DNA from: an uncultured Bacilli bacterium
GTDB taxonomy: Bacteria > Bacillota_I > Bacilli_A > RF39 > UBA660
Assembly (NCBI GenBank): GCA_934162265.1
Contig: CAKPHZ010000009.1
Location: forward strand, 1 to 51,422
Length of the DNA: 51,422 bases
Direction of reading: 5' to 3'
A program made the position numbers and the translations under genes. The stretch's first letter is position 1, and the number at the start of each line of letters is the position of its first letter. Below, in pieces: positions 35,333 through 44,012 of this stretch. The notes beneath the pieces were generated by a model. The model made no database searches, was not told where the DNA came from, and saw only the letters and a list, made by a program, of their open reading frames with translations.

Positions 35333-38128
35333 CTACCAATACTTTTTATAAGAAATATTCGTATCAACATTTCCTTTTATTCCACTTATCTTTCCTTGAC
35401 TAGAATATTGCCAAATTTGATAAGCACCATTATAATTACTTTTCACATTATAATCATAAGTATAATGTGCTAACCAAATCTGATATTTTTTTTCTAAATA
35501 AACTGCATCTAACTTATTAGTTAGCCAATCACGATTAGCATAAATCCCACATTGATATCCAGCACTAACAATTTTATTGCAAAATCTATCTGCTAATTTT
35601 GTTAGTACACCTTTTCCTAAAAATAATGTGGAAGCATCTTCCATATCAATATAAACAGGTAGTTTTAAATTTTGCCTTTGAGAAAAATTCAAACTATTTA
35701 ATATTCTTAAAGTATGTTCTACTTCACTATCTATACTTTCACTTTCAACATTCAATCCAGTAGCTCCTGTTTCTTTCAAAGCATAAGAATACAAATAAAC
35801 TCCATAAGGAATATTATAATTTACTGCGCCATTAACATTATTTAAAAATTGAACATCATCTTGATAAGACAAATTATCTCCATATCCAAGTCTTAAAATA
35901 GTAAAATCAATACCATACTTCGAAACACTATCCCAATTAATTTTTCCCTGATGTGATGATACATCAATTCCAAAATATTCATGATCATACAACCATAATT
36001 TTTTGCTAATTGAATCAAGAAGATCACCATAAACACTATATAAACTAATTCTTAAAACATGCTCTCCTGAACTAAATTTCTTTAAATCAACATTTGCACG
36101 ATATCCAGGTGTTGAATTAAAAGCTACACCATTATAAGCATTTTGATATGAATTAATTACATCATTTCTCTCATAACGTTCAACATTAATAGAGACATTA
36201 TCAATAAAAACTTTAACAATAGAATCTTTTGATTCTGATAATTCCCATCCTTGAATAGTCATATTAGAACTATTACTATAATTAGACTTTTCTGGATACT
36301 CTAATTGCAATTTCCCATCATACTTTTTCAAAATAATTCTCTTTGACTGAGTTTTAAGTTCTTCACCTGTATCCTTATTCTTCAAAGTAATACGAACACG
36401 ATGTTCTCCATCAGTATATTTACTCATATCATATTGAATCTTATACCCAGGTGTTGAATTATTCTCTTTACTATACTTATCTTTATAATTATTATAAAGA
36501 TCTTCTCTTTCTTCTCTTATTATTTGAGTTTCTACTTCTTTCTCATCAATTAATAAAACAACATCTACATTTTTAGCATTACTCAAATACCATCCTTTAA
36601 TATCAAGAATTGTTCCCTTATAAGTATTCAAATGCATTGGAGTTTCCATATGTGAATCAATATCATACTTTTTCAAAATAATTCTTTTTGACTGAGTTTT
36701 AAGTTCTTCACCTGTATTCTTATTCTTCAAAGTAATACGAATACGATGTTCTCCATCAGTATATTTACTCATATCATATTGAATCTTGTACCCAGGTGTT
36801 AAATTATTCTCTTTACTATACTTATCTTTATAATTATTATAAATATCTTTTCTCTCTTCTCTTATTATTTGAGTTTCTACTTCTTTCTCATCAATTAATA
36901 AAACAACATCTACATTTTTAGCATTACTCAAATACCATCCTTTAATATCAAGAATTGTTCCCTTATAAGTATTCAAATGCGTTGGAGTTTCCATATATGA
37001 ATCAATATCATATTTTTTCAAAATAATTCTCTTTGATTGAGTTTTAAGTTCTTCACCTGTATCCTTATTCTTCAAAGTAATACGAACACGATGTTCTCCA
37101 TCAGTATATTTACTCATATCATATTGAATCTTATACCCAGGTGTTAAATTATTCTCTTTACTATACTTATCTTTATAATTCTTAAAAATGTCATTTCTTA
37201 CTTCTCTCTCAATATTTGTATCTACTTCTTTCTCATCAATTAATAAAACAACATCTACATTTTTAGCATTACTCAAATACCATCCTTTAATATCAAGAAT
37301 TGTTCCCTTATAAGTATTCAAATGCGTTGGAGTTTCCATATATGAATCAATATCATATTTTTTCAAAATAATTCTCTTTGACTGAGTTTTAAGTTCTTCA
37401 CCTGTATCTTTATTCTTCAAAGTAATACGAATACGATGTTCTCCATCAGTATATTTACTCATATCATATTGAATCTTATATCCAGGTGTTGGATTATTCT
37501 CTTTACTATACTTATCTTTATAATTCTTAAAAATGTCATTTCTTACTTCTCTCTCAATATTTGTATCTACTTCTTTCTCATCAATTAATAAAACAACATC
37601 TACATTTTTAGCATTACTCAAATACCATCCTTTAATATCAAGAATTGTTCCCTTATAAGTATTCAAATGCGTTGGAGTTTCCATATATGAATCAATATCA
37701 TATTTTTTCAAAATAATTCTCTTTGACTGAGTTTTAAGTTCTTCACCTGTATCTTTATTCTTCAAAGTAATACGAATACGATGTTCTCCATCAGTATATT
37801 TACTCATATCATATTGAATCTTATATCCAGGTGTTGGATTATTCTCTTTACTATACTTATCTTTATAATTCTTAAAAATGTCATTTCTTACTTCTCTCTC
37901 AATATTTGCGTCTACTTCTTTCTCATCAATTAATAAAACAACATCTACATTTTTAACATTACTCAAATACCATCCCCTAATATCAAGAATTGTTCCCTTA
38001 TAAGTATTTAAATGCATCGGAGTTTCCATATATGAATCTATAATAGACTCACTAGCATTTACTCTTATACTAACACCAATCATAACTATACAAAAAATAC
38101 AAGTAAATATCTTTAAAATATTTTTCAC
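35333..38128 (-). CDS. Secreted GH25 muramidase with tandem Ig-like repeats
   Basis: A 931-residue exported protein starting at GTG 38128 (AAGGGGTG 7 bases upstream). A signal peptide (about 1-25, IFTCIFCIVMIG core, VNA cleavage site) is followed by five 115-residue repeats (31-605), one divergent copy (606-716) and a GH25 lysozyme domain (717-931). GH25 hallmarks: FGIDVSSHQG, GVYLYSYA and the catalytic LPVYIDMEDAS. The repeat type (GWYL, LLIDEKEV, TPGYKIQYD, YTDGEHRIRITL) is often joined to wall hydrolases and probably binds wall glycan or acts as a stalk. No LPXTG is seen. It lies between rmlC and the ATP-grasp gene, so its product may remodel peptidoglycan where the polymer is attached. 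Confidence 0.93.
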   Translation of the reverse strand: MKNILKIFTCIFCIVMIGVSIRVNASESIIDSYMETPMHLNTYKGTILDIRGWYLSNVKNVDVVLLIDEKEVDANIEREVRNDIFKNYKDKYSKENNPTPGYKIQYDMSKYTDGEHRIRITLKNKDTGEELKTQSKRIILKKYDIDSYMETPTHLNTYKGTILDIKGWYLSNAKNVDVVLLIDEKEVDTNIEREVRNDIFKNYKDKYSKENNPTPGYKIQYDMSKYTDGEHRIRITLKNKDTGEELKTQSKRIILKKYDIDSYMETPTHLNTYKGTILDIKGWYLSNAKNVDVVLLIDEKEVDTNIEREVRNDIFKNYKDKYSKENNLTPGYKIQYDMSKYTDGEHRVRITLKNKDTGEELKTQSKRIILKKYDIDSYMETPTHLNTYKGTILDIKGWYLSNAKNVDVVLLIDEKEVETQIIREERKDIYNNYKDKYSKENNLTPGYKIQYDMSKYTDGEHRIRITLKNKNTGEELKTQSKRIILKKYDIDSHMETPMHLNTYKGTILDIKGWYLSNAKNVDVVLLIDEKEVETQIIREEREDLYNNYKDKYSKENNSTPGYKIQYDMSKYTDGEHRVRITLKNKDTGEELKTQSKRIILKKYDGKLQLEYPEKSNYSNSSNMTIQGWELSESKDSIVKVFIDNVSINVERYERNDVINSYQNAYNGVAFNSTPGYRANVDLKKFSSGEHVLRISLYSVYGDLLDSISKKLWLYDHEYFGIDVSSHQGKINWDSVSKYGIDFTILRLGYGDNLSYQDDVQFLNNVNGAVNYNIPYGVYLYSYALKETGATGLNVESESIDSEVEHTLRILNSLNFSQRQNLKLPVYIDMEDASTLFLGKGVLTKLADRFCNKIVSAGYQCGIYANRDWLTNKLDAVYLEKKYQIWLAHYTYDYNVKSNYNGAYQIWQYSSQGKISGIKGNVDTNISYKKYW
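36314..38038 (-). repeat. Five tandem 345-bp coding repeats
   Basis: Repeat 1 is 37694-38038, then 37349-37693, 37004-37348, 36659-37003 and 36314-36658, each exactly 115 codons. Most positions are identical even at silent sites. The middle part has two forms: EREVRNDIFKNYKD in repeats 1-3 and IREERKDIYNNYKD-like in repeats 4-5. Smaller differences (NNPTPG/NNLTPG/NNSTPG, RIRIT/RVRIT, KDTG/KNTG) are scattered like a mosaic. The array can expand, contract or be collapsed in assembly. Confidence 0.97.
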
Positions 38129-38174
38129 AATTCATCACCCCTTTTTAAATTATTAGTATTTTAAAATTGCCAAA

Positions 38175-38188
38175 AGATGATATCATCT
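38175..38188. repeat. Perfect 14-bp palindrome between rmlC and the GH25 gene
   Basis: AGATGATATCATCT followed on the minus strand by TTTT. It could be a weak terminator after rmlC or an operator for the GH25 gene, which starts 47 bases further with its own ribosome binding site. Confidence 0.4.
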
Positions 38189-38201
38189 ATTTTTATTTTT
38201 A

Positions 38202-38798
38202 CTACTCTCCATAGTGAAAATACTTTGGACTCTTTCCTAATACCAAATGCTTAGTATCCTTCTCACTAGTAATAGGCTTATCTATTCCATACTTTTTAAA
38301 CATACCTTCCCAATCAATACCAAGTTCAGGATCATTCCAATAAATTCCCCCTTCATAGTCAGGAGCATAATCATTATCAATCAAATACTGAAAAATAGTA
38401 TTATCCTCTAAACTAATAAATCCATGAGCAAACCCTCTTGGAACATATAATTGTCTTCCACTTTCTTTATCGTTAGCATCATATGGTTTTAATAATACTG
38501 CTGTATGTTTTCCATAAGTAGGAGAACCTTCTCGAATATCTACAACAACATCAATAGCACTTCCCTGTATTACTTCAACTAACTTAGTTTGACATTTAGG
38601 ATCTTTTTGAAAATGAAGTCCTCTTACTACACCTTTAGCACTTTTACTACGATTACATTGTACAACCCCATAAAATTTAATTTTCTCTTTATCCATTTCT
38701 TTTTGAATAAAGAAAGGACTAAAATATCCTCTCTCATCTCCAAAAACACTAGGTTCTAATATATAACAATCTTTTAATTCAGTAGCAATCTTCTTCAT
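38202..38798 (-). CDS. rmlC: dTDP-4-dehydrorhamnose 3,5-epimerase
   Basis: Third step of dTDP-L-rhamnose synthesis, epimerising C3 and C5 of the 4-keto-6-deoxy sugar. A 198-residue cupin with FGDERGYFSPFF, the catalytic His in VVRGLHFQKDP (about 62), AIDVVVDIREGSPTYG and YVPRGFAHGFISLED (second His and Tyr region). Its start shares one base with the rmlB stop. Order in the operon is A-D-B-C. Confidence 0.96.
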   Translation of the reverse strand: MKKIATELKDCYILEPSVFGDERGYFSPFFIQKEMDKEKIKFYGVVQCNRSKSAKGVVRGLHFQKDPKCQTKLVEVIQGSAIDVVVDIREGSPTYGKHTAVLLKPYDANDKESGRQLYVPRGFAHGFISLEDNTIFQYLIDNDYAPDYEGGIYWNDPELGIDWEGMFKKYGIDKPITSEKDTKHLVLGKSPKYFHYGE

Positions 38799-39808
38799 TA
38801 TTTATCCCCCTTAAAAGCATTCTTATATTCACCACTTAAAATATTTTCTATCCAATCCTCATGATTTAAATACCAATCAACAGTTTCTTTAATCCCCTCA
38901 TCAAAAGTATAAGTTCTATTCCAACCTAACTTACTTTCTACCTTTGATGAATCAATTGCATATCGTAAATCATGACCCTTTCGATCAGCAACAAAAGTAA
39001 TTAAATCTTCACTCTTACCCATCTGTTTCAATATAGTTTTCACAACTTCTAAATTACTTCTCTCAGAGTGTCCACCTAAATTATAAACTTCTCCATTTCT
39101 TCCTTCACGAACAATCTTATCTACTCCAATATTATGATCAATAACATGAATCCAATCTCTTACATTCTCTCCTGTTCCATAAACTGGAATCTTTTCATCT
39201 TTTAATGCCTTAGAAATCACTAAAGGAATTAGTTTTTCAGGAAACTGATAAGGTCCATAATTATTACTACATCTACTAATCGTAACAGGAAGTCCATAAG
39301 TTCTATGATATGCCATAACAAGTAAATCAGCACTAGCCTTTGAACTAGAATAAGGACTAGAAGTATGAAGAGGCGTACTTTCTGTAAACAATAAATCTGG
39401 TCTATCCAGTGGTAAATCTCCATATACTTCATCAGTAGAAACTTGATGATATCTCTTAATTCCATATTTCCTACAAGCATCCAACAAAACACTTGTCCCA
39501 ATAATATTAGTAGTTAAAAAGATACTAGGATTCTTAATGGAATTATCTACATGACTCTCTGCAGCAAAATTAATGACAACATCAAATTTTTCTTCTAAAA
39601 ATAACTTATCAATAAATTCTCTATCTGTAATATCACCATGAACAAATTTAAAATTATCATATCCCTCTAAATCTTTAATATTATTATAATTTCCAGCATA
39701 AGTTAATGCATCTAAACAAACAAACATATCACTCTGATATTTCTTTACTTCATAATGCATAAAATTACTACCAATAAAACCAGCCCCACCAGTTACTAAA
39801 AATTTCAT
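38798..39808 (-). CDS. rmlB: dTDP-glucose 4,6-dehydratase
   Basis: Second step: oxidation at C4 with loss of water at C6. A 336-residue extended SDR with VTGGAGFIGSNFMHY, FAAESHVDNSI, catalytic T-D-E in QVSTDEVYGDL (about 122-131), Y-x-x-x-K in YSSSKASAD and NNYGPYQFPEKLIPL. All are canonical for RmlB. Its start overlaps the rmlD stop by 4 bases. The 4-keto product is the branch point between rhamnose and any 4-amino sugar made by the aminotransferase in this cluster. Confidence 0.97.
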   Translation of the reverse strand: MKFLVTGGAGFIGSNFMHYEVKKYQSDMFVCLDALTYAGNYNNIKDLEGYDNFKFVHGDITDREFIDKLFLEEKFDVVINFAAESHVDNSIKNPSIFLTTNIIGTSVLLDACRKYGIKRYHQVSTDEVYGDLPLDRPDLLFTESTPLHTSSPYSSSKASADLLVMAYHRTYGLPVTISRCSNNYGPYQFPEKLIPLVISKALKDEKIPVYGTGENVRDWIHVIDHNIGVDKIVREGRNGEVYNLGGHSERSNLEVVKTILKQMGKSEDLITFVADRKGHDLRYAIDSSKVESKLGWNRTYTFDEGIKETVDWYLNHEDWIENILSGEYKNAFKGDK

Positions 39809-40662
39809 TTTAATCCCTCTTTCTTTAATTCACAAATATATCTTTTTACAGCATCTTGCCACTCTGGTAATCTTTTCATTCCTATATCATCTAGACTCTC
39901 TTTACTAAGTTTAGAATTTAATGGTCTTTTAGCAATTGTTTTATAATCTTTTGTTAATATAGGATGAACCTTAACTTTCTTACGGCTCTCTTTAAAAATA
40001 AATTCTGCAAACTCATACCAACTACAATAGCCTTCATTTGTCACATGATATAAACCTTTAACATTACTTAAAAACATATTTACTAAAAGACCTGCTAAAT
40101 CTTTTGTATAAGTTGGACTACCAATTTGATCACAAACAACATTTAACTCTTTATGTGACTCTGCTAAGTTTAACATTGTCCGAATAAAATTCTTTCCATT
40201 AATCCCAAATACCCAAGAAATTCGAACAATGATATGATTATCATACGCACGAACAAAATTCTCTCCTAAGTATTTTGTCTTCCCATAATAATTCACAGGA
40301 TTAACCTTATCTTCTACTTGATAAAGTCCCTCTTTTGTACCATCAAAAACATAATCAGTACTAATATAAATAATTTTTGCTCCTACTTCTTTTGCAGCTT
40401 CAGTCAAATACTTTGTTCCAAGAACATTAACTTGATAGCATTTTTCTTGCTCTTCTTCTGCCTTATCCACTGCCGTATATGCTGCACAATGAAAGATAAC
40501 TGAAGGCCGATATTCCCTTATCATCTTCTTAACAGCATCCTCATTCGTAATATCCAAATCTACTCTTGTCGGTGCTAAAATATCTGTATAGCCTCTTTCT
40601 AACAATTCACGTTTTACATCATAACCTAATTGTCCATTCACACCTGTAATAAAAAACTTCAT
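39805..40662 (-). CDS. rmlD: dTDP-4-dehydrorhamnose reductase
   Basis: Last step to dTDP-L-rhamnose. A 285-residue SDR with FFITGVNGQLGYDV, the short-loop CAAYTAVDKAE motif of RmlD, ISTDYVFDGTKEG (catalytic Thr/Ser), Y-x-x-x-K in YYGKTKYLGE and RISWVFG. Length and motifs are normal. Translation is coupled to rmlB; a 69-base gap separates it from rmlA. Confidence 0.96.
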   Translation of the reverse strand: MKFFITGVNGQLGYDVKRELLERGYTDILAPTRVDLDITNEDAVKKMIREYRPSVIFHCAAYTAVDKAEEEQEKCYQVNVLGTKYLTEAAKEVGAKIIYISTDYVFDGTKEGLYQVEDKVNPVNYYGKTKYLGENFVRAYDNHIIVRISWVFGINGKNFIRTMLNLAESHKELNVVCDQIGSPTYTKDLAGLLVNMFLSNVKGLYHVTNEGYCSWYEFAEFIFKESRKKVKVHPILTKDYKTIAKRPLNSKLSKESLDDIGMKRLPEWQDAVKRYICELKKEGLK

Positions 40663-40731
40663 TTATTATCTCCTTTTATTCTAAAAATACTGAAAAGTCT
40701 TATCAACCAAACATAACAAAATTTTTATATT

Positions 40732-41610
40732 TTATTTCCCTTTTTCTAAAACTTTCTTTAAATATTTACCATACCTATTCTTTTTCATTAAATCAGCACT
40801 TTTTTCTAATTCTTCCTCTGATAACCATCCCTTATAATAAGCAATTGCCTCAGGACAACAAATTACCTTATCCTTATTATTTTGAATCGAACGAATCATT
40901 GCTGTAGCATCAGCCATCGACTCTTCTGTACCTGTATCAAACCAAGTATATCCTTCATCTAAAAGACAAGCTTTTAAAATTCCTTCTTGTAAATACATGT
41001 CATTTAAAGTAGTAATTTCTAATTCCCCTCTTTTTGAAGGTCTAACAAGAGAAGCTTTATCACTTACTCCCTTAGGATAAAAATAAAGTCCCGTAATTGC
41101 CAAATCACTCTTAGGTTGAAGTGGCTTTTCTTCAACACTTAAAACATTTTTATCCGAATCAATCTCCATAATTCCAAATCTCTCTGGATCTTTAACATGA
41201 ACCCCAAAGATAGTCGCATATCCTTCTATTGCATTTTGAGTAGCATTCATCAATACTTCTTCAAAACCACTACCATAGAAAATATTATCACCTAAAACCA
41301 TCGCACATGCATCATCTCCAATAAACTCACGACCTAATAAAAAGGCTTGTGCAAGTCCATCAGGAGAAGGTTGAATAGTATAAGTAATATTTACTCCCAA
41401 ATGTTTCCCATCTCCTAATAATCTTTTAAAAGATGCTTGATCTTCCCTTGTTGTAATCAATAAAATATCTTTTATCCCTGCTTGCATTAAAGTCGATAAA
41501 GGATAATAAATCATCGGCTTATCATAAACATTTAATAACTGTTTAGAAGTCCCCATTGTAATCGGATAAAGTCTTGTACCAGATCCTCCTGCTAAAATAA
41601 TTCCTTTCAT
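40732..41610 (-). CDS. rmlA: Glucose-1-phosphate thymidylyltransferase
   Basis: First step: dTTP plus glucose-1-phosphate to dTDP-glucose. A 292-residue nucleotidyltransferase with GIILAGGSGTRLYPIT (nucleotide-binding loop), DKPMIYYPLS, the metal-binding Asp in MVLGDNIFYG, the sugar-site VEEKPLQPKS and FDTGTEESMADAT. The family regulatory tail is present. Its start overlaps the tagO stop by 4 bases. Confidence 0.97.
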   Translation of the reverse strand: MKGIILAGGSGTRLYPITMGTSKQLLNVYDKPMIYYPLSTLMQAGIKDILLITTREDQASFKRLLGDGKHLGVNITYTIQPSPDGLAQAFLLGREFIGDDACAMVLGDNIFYGSGFEEVLMNATQNAIEGYATIFGVHVKDPERFGIMEIDSDKNVLSVEEKPLQPKSDLAITGLYFYPKGVSDKASLVRPSKRGELEITTLNDMYLQEGILKACLLDEGYTWFDTGTEESMADATAMIRSIQNNKDKVICCPEAIAYYKGWLSEEELEKSADLMKKNRYGKYLKKVLEKGK

Positions 41611-42692
41611 TTTCTTACTTTCCTCCTTAAATTTTTCTTTTTATTTTTATGTAAAAATGGAAGTTTCCCTTCTATTCTTTTATCACTAATAATATCTGTC
41701 CTTATTACCAAAGTAATAACAACTATAAATAACAAACTATAAATTATAACCCCTGCATTACTATCATCCATAACATAAATAATAGAAGCAATAGCAAATA
41801 AAACATCAAAAAAATAAATAATTAAAACAGCTTTTGTTACTGAAAAATTTAGTTTTAATAACTGATGATGCAAATGACACTTATCTGGCATAGCAATAGA
41901 TTCATGTTTTAACATCCTTCTAATAATAGCAAACAAAGTATCCAAAATAGGAATAGCAAGTAAAAAGATAGGCACAATCAAAGAAGTAAAAGTAACATTC
42001 TTATACCCTAGCAAAGAGATTACAGAAATAATATATCCTAAAAATAAACTACCAGAATCCCCCATAAAAATACTAGCCGGATGAAAATTATGAACCAAAA
42101 ATCCTAATGTTGCTCCTAACATAACAAAAGTTAATATCACATCCAATCCTGAACTCTTAAACATCACCGCAATAATTCCTATCATCAAAAAGTAAATAGC
42201 AGCAATTCCTCCTGCAAGACCATCTAATCCATCAATAATATTAATACAATTCATAATCGCTACAATAAAAACAACCGTAACAATAGAAGCAAATCCTCCA
42301 AAATTAAAATATAAACCAAAAGCACTCATATCTTGTAAAACAATTCCCCCATAAAAAGGAATAACCATAGCAGCAGCAATCTGTCCAAGAATTTTATAAC
42401 GAGCAGGAACTGGCTTAATATCATCAATCATTCCTGTTAAAACAATAATAAAACTACCAATCAAAACAGCATTCATCTGAATAGATTCTCTACCAAATAA
42501 CATATATCCTAACAAAAAACCAGCATAAATTCCTAAACCACCTAACCTTGGAATAGGTACCTTATGTACCTTCCTCGCATTAGGAATATCTAACGCCCCA
42601 ATATGAATCGCAATTCTTTTCACAATAGGGATAAAAATAACCACAAATAAAAATACAATAAATACCATCATAAATAGTCTTGAATATTCCAT
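41607..42692 (-). CDS. tagO: Undecaprenyl-phosphate GlcNAc-1-phosphate transferase
   Basis: Starts polymer assembly by moving GlcNAc-1-P from UDP-GlcNAc to undecaprenyl phosphate. A 361-residue membrane protein with about 11 helices. Conserved features are ARKVHKVPIPRLGG, the Asp pair in GMIDDIKPV, the catalytic INIIDGLDGLAGG, FMGDSGSLFLGY and the H-x-H-H motif in DKCHLHHQLL. AGAGGTG precedes the ATG. As the first gene of the cluster, it sets the identity of the product as an undecaprenyl-PP-GlcNAc-primed wall polysaccharide or teichoic acid. It could also be called wecA-like. Confidence 0.96.
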   Translation of the reverse strand: MEYSRLFMMVFIVFLFVVIFIPIVKRIAIHIGALDIPNARKVHKVPIPRLGGLGIYAGFLLGYMLFGRESIQMNAVLIGSFIIVLTGMIDDIKPVPARYKILGQIAAAMVIPFYGGIVLQDMSAFGLYFNFGGFASIVTVVFIVAIMNCINIIDGLDGLAGGIAAIYFLMIGIIAVMFKSSGLDVILTFVMLGATLGFLVHNFHPASIFMGDSGSLFLGYIISVISLLGYKNVTFTSLIVPIFLLAIPILDTLFAIIRRMLKHESIAMPDKCHLHHQLLKLNFSVTKAVLIIYFFDVLFAIASIIYVMDDSNAGVIIYSLLFIVVITLVIRTDIISDKRIEGKLPFLHKNKKKNLRRKVRK

Positions 42693-42952
42693 ACTACACC
42701 TCTATTTAAAGTTTAGCACATCTTAATAGCATTGACAACCTACTTAACAAACACTTTACAAAAAATATCTCTAGCATTAAAAAAGCAAATAATATTCTTA
42801 CTCCTCCTTATTAATACATAAATACTAAACAAAAAAACAACACATTATAGTGCTAAGCTCTTAAAAAACACTTTATCAGTATTTTAAATATATACCATAT
42901 TAAGCAAAAAGATTTACTTTATAATACTTAAATTACATAAAAATTTATCAAC
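42693..42952 (-). promoter_or_regulatory. Long leader and promoter region of the polysaccharide cluster
   Basis: A 260-base AT-rich gap with no gene. Candidate -10 boxes on the minus strand are TATAAT (42844-42849, weak -35) and TATTAT (42921-42926, with TTGATA 19 bases upstream). A 15-base direct repeat, AAAGTGTTTnTTAAG, occurs at 42860-42874 and 42743-42757. An AAGGAGG element near 42800 has no ATG, GTG or TTG at a useful distance. These may be operator and leader elements; none is proven. Confidence 0.45.
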
Positions 42953-42978
42953 AAAAAAATCCTTATATAAAATAAGAA
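42953..42978 (-). terminator. Terminator after the tRNA gene
   Basis: A 7-bp stem (with one G-T pair) and 5-base loop followed on the minus strand by TTTTTTT. It separates the uppP-tRNA unit from the tagO promoter region. Confidence 0.65.
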
Positions 42979-42993
42979 TTTAAATGCATCATA

Positions 42994-43067
42994 TGGTGCC
43001 GTAAGTAGGAATCGGACCTACGTTAAAGCCTTACCATGGCCTCGTAATACCATTATACTATTACGGC
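42994..43067 (-). tRNA. tRNA-Thr (anticodon GGT), CCA encoded
   Basis: A 74-base cloverleaf. The acceptor stem is GCCGTAA / TTACGGC with discriminator A and genomic CCA. The D-arm loop contains GG, the anticodon stem AGGCC / GGCTT holds the loop ATGGTAA (U33, anticodon GGT), and the T-stem GTAGG / CCTAC is perfect. The D-stem has only three good pairs, and the T-loop reads TCCGATT, with C in place of U55. It starts 11 bases after the uppP stop, so it is probably made on the same transcript. Confidence 0.9.
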
Positions 43068-43078
43068 AAGAATTGATT

Positions 43079-43882
43079 TTAAAACCAAATCAATTTAATA
43101 TATACTAATATTGCAATAATAATTCGATAAAAAGCAAACACAGAAAAATCATGTTTCTTAATATAACGAAGTAAAAACTTAATACTAATTACACCTACAA
43201 CAAAAGAAGTTACAATACCAACAATTACTTCACTAGTCATTTGTAATTCACCAAATTTTAATACAGTCGCACCAGCAATAATAGGAACCGACATCAAAAA
43301 AGTAAATTTCGTAATTGCTTCCTTACTAAGTCCCATTAGTCTTCCAGCTAATATCGTTGTTCCACTTCTAGAAAATCCAGGAAAAACAGCAAATGCTTGA
43401 GAACAACCTACTAAAAAAGCTTGCTTTAAAGTAATTTTTTCAAAAGGCACTTCCCTTTTACGATAATGCTTACTCGCCCACTTATCACCAGCATAAATAA
43501 ATACACCCATTAATGCTAATAATAAAGCAATCGCCCATATCTGATTACGGAAAAATCCTTCAATGATATCATCTAGTAAAAAACCAACTAAAGCAGCAGG
43601 AATTGTCGCTACTATCAAATACCAAAACATTTTTCCTTCAGTTGTATCTTCCTTCTTAAAAAGATTTTTACATGCTCCAATAAACAAATTCCACCAATCT
43701 TTAAAATAAATCACTAAAACTGCCATTAAAGTTCCAAAATGCAAAGCAATATCAAAGGCCATAGAAGACTCTTTCCAGCCTAATAGATAAGGAACTAAAA
43801 TCAAGTGTGCTGAGGAAGAAATGGGTAAAAATTCTCCTATTCCTTGAACAATTCCTAAAACAATATATCGAATAAAATCCAT
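43079..43882 (-). CDS. uppP: Undecaprenyl-diphosphate phosphatase
   Basis: Removes one phosphate from undecaprenyl pyrophosphate so the lipid carrier can be used again for wall polymers. A 267-residue membrane protein with the two hallmark segments: LGIVQGIGEFLPISSSAHLI (residues 9-28, catalytic Glu) and FPGFSRSGTTI (about 170-180, catalytic Arg/Ser), each within about eight helices. Alternative name bacA. It lies next to the polymer cluster that returns this lipid, and its promoter is embedded in a large inverted repeat. Confidence 0.97.
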   Translation of the reverse strand: MDFIRYIVLGIVQGIGEFLPISSSAHLILVPYLLGWKESSMAFDIALHFGTLMAVLVIYFKDWWNLFIGACKNLFKKEDTTEGKMFWYLIVATIPAALVGFLLDDIIEGFFRNQIWAIALLLALMGVFIYAGDKWASKHYRKREVPFEKITLKQAFLVGCSQAFAVFPGFSRSGTTILAGRLMGLSKEAITKFTFLMSVPIIAGATVLKFGELQMTSEVIVGIVTSFVVGVISIKFLLRYIKKHDFSVFAFYRIIIAILVYIKLIWF

Positions 43883-43905
43883 AAAGATAACCTTCTTTCT
43901 CCTTC

Positions 43906-43963
43906 TATGACATTATAACAAAAAAGATTTTAATTGTAAATATGATTTAAAAATAATGTCATA
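43906..43963. repeat. 11-bp inverted repeat flanking the uppP promoter
   Basis: TATGACATTAT (43906-43916) and ATAATGTCATA (43953-43963) are perfectly complementary, 36 bases apart. The left copy contains the -10 box of uppP and the right copy lies in front of the divergent mini-protein gene. It looks like a paired operator for a dimeric regulator; it could also form a cruciform. Confidence 0.6.
43912..43940 (-). promoter_or_regulatory. SigA promoter of uppP
   Basis: TTTACA (43935-43940) and TATAAT (43912-43917) are separated by 17 bases on the minus strand, 30 bases before the uppP start. Confidence 0.75.
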
Positions 43964-44012
43964 TATTCTCTTTATGCGTAAACTATATTAGATATGTAAA
44001 GGAGGTAAAATT

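Noticed and set aside
36314..38038. CRISPR-like or satellite array
   Set aside because: The 345-bp units are contiguous, in frame and encode Ig-like domains; there are no spacers.
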